Shown: positions 50,746 to 54,275 of the stretch, piece by piece
Position numbering within the stretch: position 1 is the first letter of the stretch
Layout of the letters: each line of letters begins with the position of its first letter
Assembly (NCBI GenBank): GCA_964486135.1
Contig: CAZAKT010000008.1
Coordinates: 1-54,275 of the forward strand
Source of the DNA: UBA4923 sp964486135
Lineage (GTDB): Bacteria; Bacillota; Clostridia; Saccharofermentanales; DTU023
Reading direction: 5' to 3'
DNA: 54,275 bases
The notes under the pieces: generated by a model
Database searches by the model: none
What the model saw: the letters and a program-made list of their open reading frames with translations, nothing else
Told to the model about the DNA's origin: nothing
Position numbers and translations under genes: made by a program

Positions 50746-51915
50746 TTAACCGCCCTCTTCATCTGCCGCATCTGCCAGGGCAATTTCTTCACCCCGGCAA
50801 AAAACGCGACAGATCCCAAAGTCCTGATCCATTATGACAAGATCCGCATCCAGGCCGGGCGCGATGGCCCCCTTCCTCTCCTGGAGCCCCAGCCAGTTGG
50901 CTGCGTGAGTTGAAAAGCAAGGGATCAAGCTTGCAAGGCTCCCGCCCGTAAACTCCAGGAGATTTCGCAGTGCCTGATCCATGGTCAGCGTGCTTCCCGC
51001 CAACTTTCCCCCCTCCAGGCGGGCCTGGCCTTCCCTCACCTTGACGGTTTGGCTGCCCAGCCGGTAATCGCCATCAGCCAAGCCGGCCGCCATCATAGAG
51101 TCTGTGATCGCAATCAGGCGCTCCGGATTCTTCAATTTTTCCACCAGCCTGACAAAGGCAGGATGGAGGTGCAGGCCGTCACAGATCAGCTCGGTATAGA
51201 GGTCACTGTCCAGGGCCGCCCCCAGGATCCCCGGTTCCCGATGGTGGAGGGGGCGCATGGCGTTGCCCAGATGGGTGACGCAGCTGGCACCCGCCTCACA
51301 GGCAGCCCTTGTTTCCTCCCAGGTCGCGTCACTGTGGCCCAAGGAGACCCGGATCCCCAGGGAAAGGCAAAGGGATATCAGGTCCGGGGCACCAGGGAGT
51401 TCAGGGGCCAGGCTTATGGCGCGGATATTGCCCCGGGAGGCCTCCCAGTATTCCAGAAAGAGGCCGGTATCGATTTCCCTGACCTGATCCGCTTCAAAGG
51501 CAGCCCGATAGGCCTGGGAGACGAAGGGGCCCTCCAGGTGGATACCCAGGAGTTCTGCCCCCGGCCCCCCCATTGACAGGGCAGAGGCCGCCTCGGACAA
51601 GGCCTTGATTGTAAGTTCCTTGGATTCGGTCGCGAGGGTGCAAAGCCAACTGGTCACACCCCGGCCTGCCAGGGACAGGGACAGGCGGCACAGGTCTTCT
51701 GCCCTGCTCTGGATACAATCCACCCCATAGGCCCCGTGGGTATGGCTGTCGATGAAACCGGGTATAAGGTAGTTTCCACCCGCGTCGATCTCCGGCAAGC
51801 CCCCCTCATTTCTGGCTCCCACAGCCTCAATCAAGCCCGACCGAACCGTTAGGGCTCCCGCTTCCATCTGTCCCTTCTGGAAAATCAGGGCATTCTTTAT
51901 ATAGAAACTTTTCAT
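50746..51915 (-). CDS. nagA: N-acetylglucosamine-6-phosphate deacetylase
   Basis: A 389-residue amidohydrolase that releases acetate from GlcNAc-6-phosphate in amino-sugar use and cell-wall recycling. Metal-site and substrate motifs include DSHTHGAYG (His58, His60), GIHLEGPF, SLGHSDATWE, HLGNAMRPLHHREPG and the catalytic aspartate in AITDSMMAAG. Length is normal. nagB is not nearby. It lies 6 bases upstream of the MoeB-like gene on the same strand, so they may share a transcript despite unrelated roles. Confidence 0.93.
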   Translation of the reverse strand: MKSFYIKNALIFQKGQMEAGALTVRSGLIEAVGARNEGGLPEIDAGGNYLIPGFIDSHTHGAYGVDCIQSRAEDLCRLSLSLAGRGVTSWLCTLATESKELTIKALSEAASALSMGGPGAELLGIHLEGPFVSQAYRAAFEADQVREIDTGLFLEYWEASRGNIRAISLAPELPGAPDLISLCLSLGIRVSLGHSDATWEETRAACEAGASCVTHLGNAMRPLHHREPGILGAALDSDLYTELICDGLHLHPAFVRLVEKLKNPERLIAITDSMMAAGLADGDYRLGSQTVKVREGQARLEGGKLAGSTLTMDQALRNLLEFTGGSLASLIPCFSTHAANWLGLQERKGAIAPGLDADLVIMDQDFGICRVFCRGEEIALADAADEEGG

Positions 51916-52041
51916 TTCACTTATTCTATCCTGACCGGCAAGTCGATTGCCAGGCCAGCTAGGCTCTATTCAAGATGAGGAGAGGAGAAAAAGCGACAGA
52001 CAGGAGGGAAGGCAAGGCCGGATCCTCAGATTGACCAAAAT

Positions 52042-52078
52042 AAAAAAACCTGCCTCAGGCTCAACCGCCTGGGCAGGA
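52042..52078 (-). terminator. Terminator of the small exported protein gene
   Basis: On the minus strand CCTGCCcAGGC pairs with GCCTGaGGCAGG around a short loop and is followed by seven Ts. It lies about 34 bases past the stop of the 68-residue exported protein. Confidence 0.85.
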
Positions 52079-52111
52079 TACTGGCAAAAGGGGCGCCAGT
52101 CATCTGTTTAT

Positions 52112-52318
52112 TCAGTCATCCAGCTTTTCCGAACCCAGTTCCTGGGAGACCGACTCCCACATAGCATCACAGTCAATCCCCTCATCGTCCGTATTTGTGC
52201 TGGACAATAAGGTGGCTGTCGGCTCCATCTCCTCTTCCGGGATATCGGCAAAAGCGCCGCTGACCGCAAGCGTCAACAGGAGGATGACAATCAATATAAC
52301 TGTAATGATTCTCTTCAC
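52112..52318 (-). CDS. Small exported or membrane-anchored protein of unknown function
   Basis: A 68-residue protein. A basic start (MKRI) and hydrophobic run (ITVILIVILLLTLAVSGAFA) end in a signal-peptidase-like AFA-D site, leaving an acidic mature part of about 43 residues (IPEEEMEPTATLL, then ESVSQELGSEKLDD) with one cysteine. The GTG at 52318 has GGGTGG upstream. A good terminator follows and a promoter with inverted repeat precedes it, so it seems a genuine single gene. No family recognised. Confidence 0.65.
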   Translation of the reverse strand: MKRIITVILIVILLLTLAVSGAFADIPEEEMEPTATLLSSTNTDDEGIDCDAMWESVSQELGSEKLDD

Positions 52319-52336
52319 GAATGACCACCCAAGTTG

Positions 52337-52398
52337 AAAATAGTGAACTACGACCCCAAGTCAAGCCAATTAGTAATACCAATAAAGCCATTACTAAT
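52337..52398 (-). promoter_or_regulatory. Promoter and upstream inverted repeat of the small exported protein gene
   Basis: Minus-strand TTGACT (52359-52364), 16 bases, TATTTT (52337-52342). Directly upstream of the -35 box is a perfect 9-base inverted repeat ATTAGTAAT (52369-52377) / ATTACTAAT (52390-52398), a plausible activator or repressor site. The rest of the 320-base gap up to 52639 holds a plus-strand TATAAT near 52590 with no good -35 box and nothing else I recognise. Confidence 0.5.
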
Positions 52399-52639
52399 AC
52401 TTGCCCGGCCTAGATGCAAAATAGTCTTTACTTTTATACCACAATCCAACAAAATTGTACAATGATCCTTTCTTGCGATCTTCCTCCTCTTTTTTCCATT
52501 CCCCACCCGGAATGCCCCAGGTCATCCCTTTCTGACCTGAAAGAAAGCCACTTCAAAGCAGATCAGGCAGAAAAGCTGGTTTGAGATTATAATAAAGATT
52601 GGACATTGCCAGCTGATGAGCAGTTAATGGGGGATCACC

Positions 52640-54118
52640 TTGAGCGACAAGCCCGAAAGTTCTTTTCTTTTCCTGATCAAGATCCGTGATCTCAACGAGC
52701 GCGGCCAGGGAGTCGGCACGGTACGTGCCCTGCGAAGCCTAGACGAAGGTGAAGAGAGCCAGGACAGGGAAAGTCCTTACGCCGGAAAGGTTTGTTTTGT
52801 CAATGGCGCCCTGCCGGGCGAAGAGGTCCTGGCCCGTCTCCTTTTTGAGAAACGACATTACCTGGTGCTGGATCTTGTATCCATTCTCAAGCCGAGCCCG
52901 GACCGCATAAACAGTGATTGCGTCTACTTTCCAGACTGTGGGGGATGTCAGCTCCGCCCTATGACCTATGAGGCTGAACTTCAATGGAAGGAAAGGCGCG
53001 TACGCCATTTCCTCAATCATGAGGGCCTGATCGAGGACGACTCCAGTCTCCTCAAGCCTGTTATCGGCATGGAAGATCCCTACCACTACCGGGGCAAGAG
53101 CGTCTTTCCCATCCAGTCCGCGCTTGCTCCCGGGAACCCGCCCCTTATCGGCCAATACCGGCAGGGGACCCACGAGTTGGTGGATCTTGACGATTGTGAA
53201 ACCCATAATAAAATAAGCTTGGCCCTGGTCAGAACCGTACGGGCGCTTATCAGCCGGGACCAGGTTCCCCTCTATGACGAAGGCTCCCATACGGGTACGC
53301 TGAGCCATCTCCTTGTAAGGACCGGCTTCTCCTCCAAACAGATCATGATCATTTTCGTCGTCCACGACGATCGGGCCGATGAGGCGATCGCCGGCTGGAT
53401 ACCCACACTGGAGAAGACGACCAATGAAGAGGGGGGGACCCTCCAGGCCGTCTGGATCAATGACAGGGAGACCCGGGGCAACCGGATCCTTTCAAACCGC
53501 TACAGGCTGATCCAGGGCAGTCCCTGGATCGAGGAGGAAATCAACCAGGTCAGCTATAGGATTTCCCCCGGCAGCTTTTTCCAGATCAATCCCCTACAGG
53601 CCTCCCTCCTCTTCAAGGAGGTCATCAGGGCCGCGGACCTAAAGGCGGGAGACCGGGTACTTGACCTCTATTCCGGTGTCGGCGCCCTCAGCCTCCAGCT
53701 GGCCCAGGCGGCCAGGGACCTGACGCCCGCCATTGAGATAATTGGGGTGGAAAACGACCGCCAGGCGGTCCTGGACGCCAACCTGAATGCGGATATCAAC
53801 GAGCTTTCCAACCTGAGCTTCATCGAGGCAGATGCGACAAGCTGGCTGGAGGACTATGGGAAAGATCCTGACATGAAAGCCTTTGATGTCATCCTGGTTG
53901 ATCCGCCCAGAAAGGGTCTTGACCAGAGGGCCCTTGAGGCGATCAGGCAAGCTGCCCCTGACCGCTTCATCTACGTCAGTTGCAATCCGTCGACCCTGGC
54001 CCGGGACCTGTCCCTCCTGGGTGACGACTACCGACTGGAAAGCGCCCAACCAGTTGACCTCTTCCCCCGGACAACCCATGTGGAGACAATGGTATTGATG
54101 TCTAAAAGCCAGGGTTGA
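52640..54118 (+). CDS. 23S rRNA (uracil-C5)-methyltransferase, TrmA/RlmD family
   Basis: A 492-residue SAM-dependent enzyme that methylates uridine C5 in rRNA. An N-terminal TRAM domain is followed by the [4Fe-4S] ligands Cys94, Cys100, Cys103 (CVYFPDCGGC) and probably Cys186. The SAM fold is VLDLYSGVGALSLQ, with DPPRKGLD and the catalytic cysteine in YVSCNPSTLARDL. The start is TTG at 52640 with GGGGGAT upstream. Between the TRAM fold strands an Asp/Glu-rich loop (DEGEESQDRES) is inserted. Whether the target is U1939, U747 or both cannot be told. Confidence 0.9.
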   Translation: MSDKPESSFLFLIKIRDLNERGQGVGTVRALRSLDEGEESQDRESPYAGKVCFVNGALPGEEVLARLLFEKRHYLVLDLVSILKPSPDRINSDCVYFPDCGGCQLRPMTYEAELQWKERRVRHFLNHEGLIEDDSSLLKPVIGMEDPYHYRGKSVFPIQSALAPGNPPLIGQYRQGTHELVDLDDCETHNKISLALVRTVRALISRDQVPLYDEGSHTGTLSHLLVRTGFSSKQIMIIFVVHDDRADEAIAGWIPTLEKTTNEEGGTLQAVWINDRETRGNRILSNRYRLIQGSPWIEEEINQVSYRISPGSFFQINPLQASLLFKEVIRAADLKAGDRVLDLYSGVGALSLQLAQAARDLTPAIEIIGVENDRQAVLDANLNADINELSNLSFIEADATSWLEDYGKDPDMKAFDVILVDPPRKGLDQRALEAIRQAAPDRFIYVSCNPSTLARDLSLLGDDYRLESAQPVDLFPRTTHVETMVLMSKSQG

Positions 54119-54149
54119 AGCTTCCAAAGCACTGCAATTTAAAAGTCTT

Positions 54150-54275
54150 CATAAGGGGGTGCGGACAAAAAGTTGGACAAGTTCTAGACAACAAGTGCCA
54201 GACTCTTTCGGTATTGAACAGGACGCCACCAACTGCTATGTGCGAGCCTACGCTATTAACAAGGTGGGAAGGATC
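54150..54275 (-). mobile_element. Decayed end of an IS3-family insertion sequence
   Basis: The minus strand of the last ~90 bases ends in codons for WRPVQYRKSLALVV then TAG (54184-54186). This is the C-terminal (S/R)PVQYR motif of IS3-family integrases. It is followed by CTTGTCCAACTTTTTGTCCGC, like IS3-type terminal inverted repeats. Upstream in the same frame a TAA appears about 12 codons before WRPVQYR, so the copy looks frameshifted or truncated. The element runs out of the window. Confidence 0.5.

Noticed and set aside
1..54275. CRISPR array, prophage or antiphage island
   Set aside because: No regularly spaced direct repeats, cas genes, phage structural genes or integrase genes were seen apart from the IS3-like edge.

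Overview
The window reads as a chromosomal segment of a moderately GC-rich, strictly anaerobic, amino-acid-fermenting member of the Bacillota (Clostridia or a neighbouring class). The evidence is a complete lysine-fermentation operon, a glycyl radical enzyme pair, soluble NuoE/NuoF-type NADH modules, an orange-protein (ORP)-like Fe-S ATPase operon, purine-rich GGAGG ribosome sites and consensus sigma-A promoters. I cannot name a genus.

Left region (1-14740): almost everything is on the minus strand. A consensus promoter at 14708-14737 and a lysine riboswitch (about 14466-14632), followed by a terminator-like hairpin, precede kal-kce-kdd-kamA-kamB-kamC-kamD-kamE-hbd-thl-crt. These genes encode the 3,5-diaminohexanoate route: lysine to beta-lysine, to 3,5-diaminohexanoate, to 3-keto-5-aminohexanoate, to 3-aminobutyryl-CoA and crotonyl-CoA. 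Crt, Hbd and thiolase can then oxidise crotonyl-CoA to acetyl-CoA. No butyryl-CoA dehydrogenase, Etf or CoA-transferase gene is present here. The P1 strand of the riboswitch overlaps the terminator, the layout expected of a lysine-activated (ON) switch. Further left are a zinc-ribbon protein of unknown function, an L-cysteine desulfidase-like enzyme, tRNA-Gly(CCC) and the first bases of one more gene.

14850-21915 (plus): threonine dehydrogenase, then a four-gene BMP/DUF3798-type ABC importer with its own promoter, a structured leader RNA, an internal terminator after the binding protein and a strong final terminator.

21954-27308 (minus): an ORP-like operon (DUF5320, DUF134 regulator, IscU-like scaffold, NifX-like protein, two ferredoxin-containing MinD ATPases, MBL-fold protein, Mrp-NifX fusion). 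Its promoter carries two copies of the palindrome GACATATGTC. 27444-32732 (plus): a glycyl radical enzyme of unknown substrate, its activase, a split-barrel flavoprotein-like protein and a YhaM-like exoribonuclease.

32834-42165 (minus): an SPFH/zinc-ribbon protein, an FAD-dependent oxidoreductase, a ZnuABC-type metal importer, a small membrane protein and a 1,134-residue fusion of acyl-adenylating ligase, acyl carrier protein and alpha-oxoamine synthase. An acyl-ACP thioesterase gene diverges from that fusion. Together they look like a pathway to a long-chain amino-ketone lipid. 42411-45823 (plus): thioesterase, DUF503, MFS transporter, glycerophosphodiesterase.

45820-51915 (minus): nagA, a MoeB-like/P-loop fusion, NuoE, NuoF and a MobA-FdhD fusion. 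This set suits an NAD-linked formate dehydrogenase whose catalytic subunit lies elsewhere. The right end holds a small exported protein, an RlmD/TrmA-type rRNA methyltransferase and an apparent decayed IS3-family end. Lysine oxidation by Kdd and Hbd makes NADH, and the NuoEF/formate system is a plausible sink for it.
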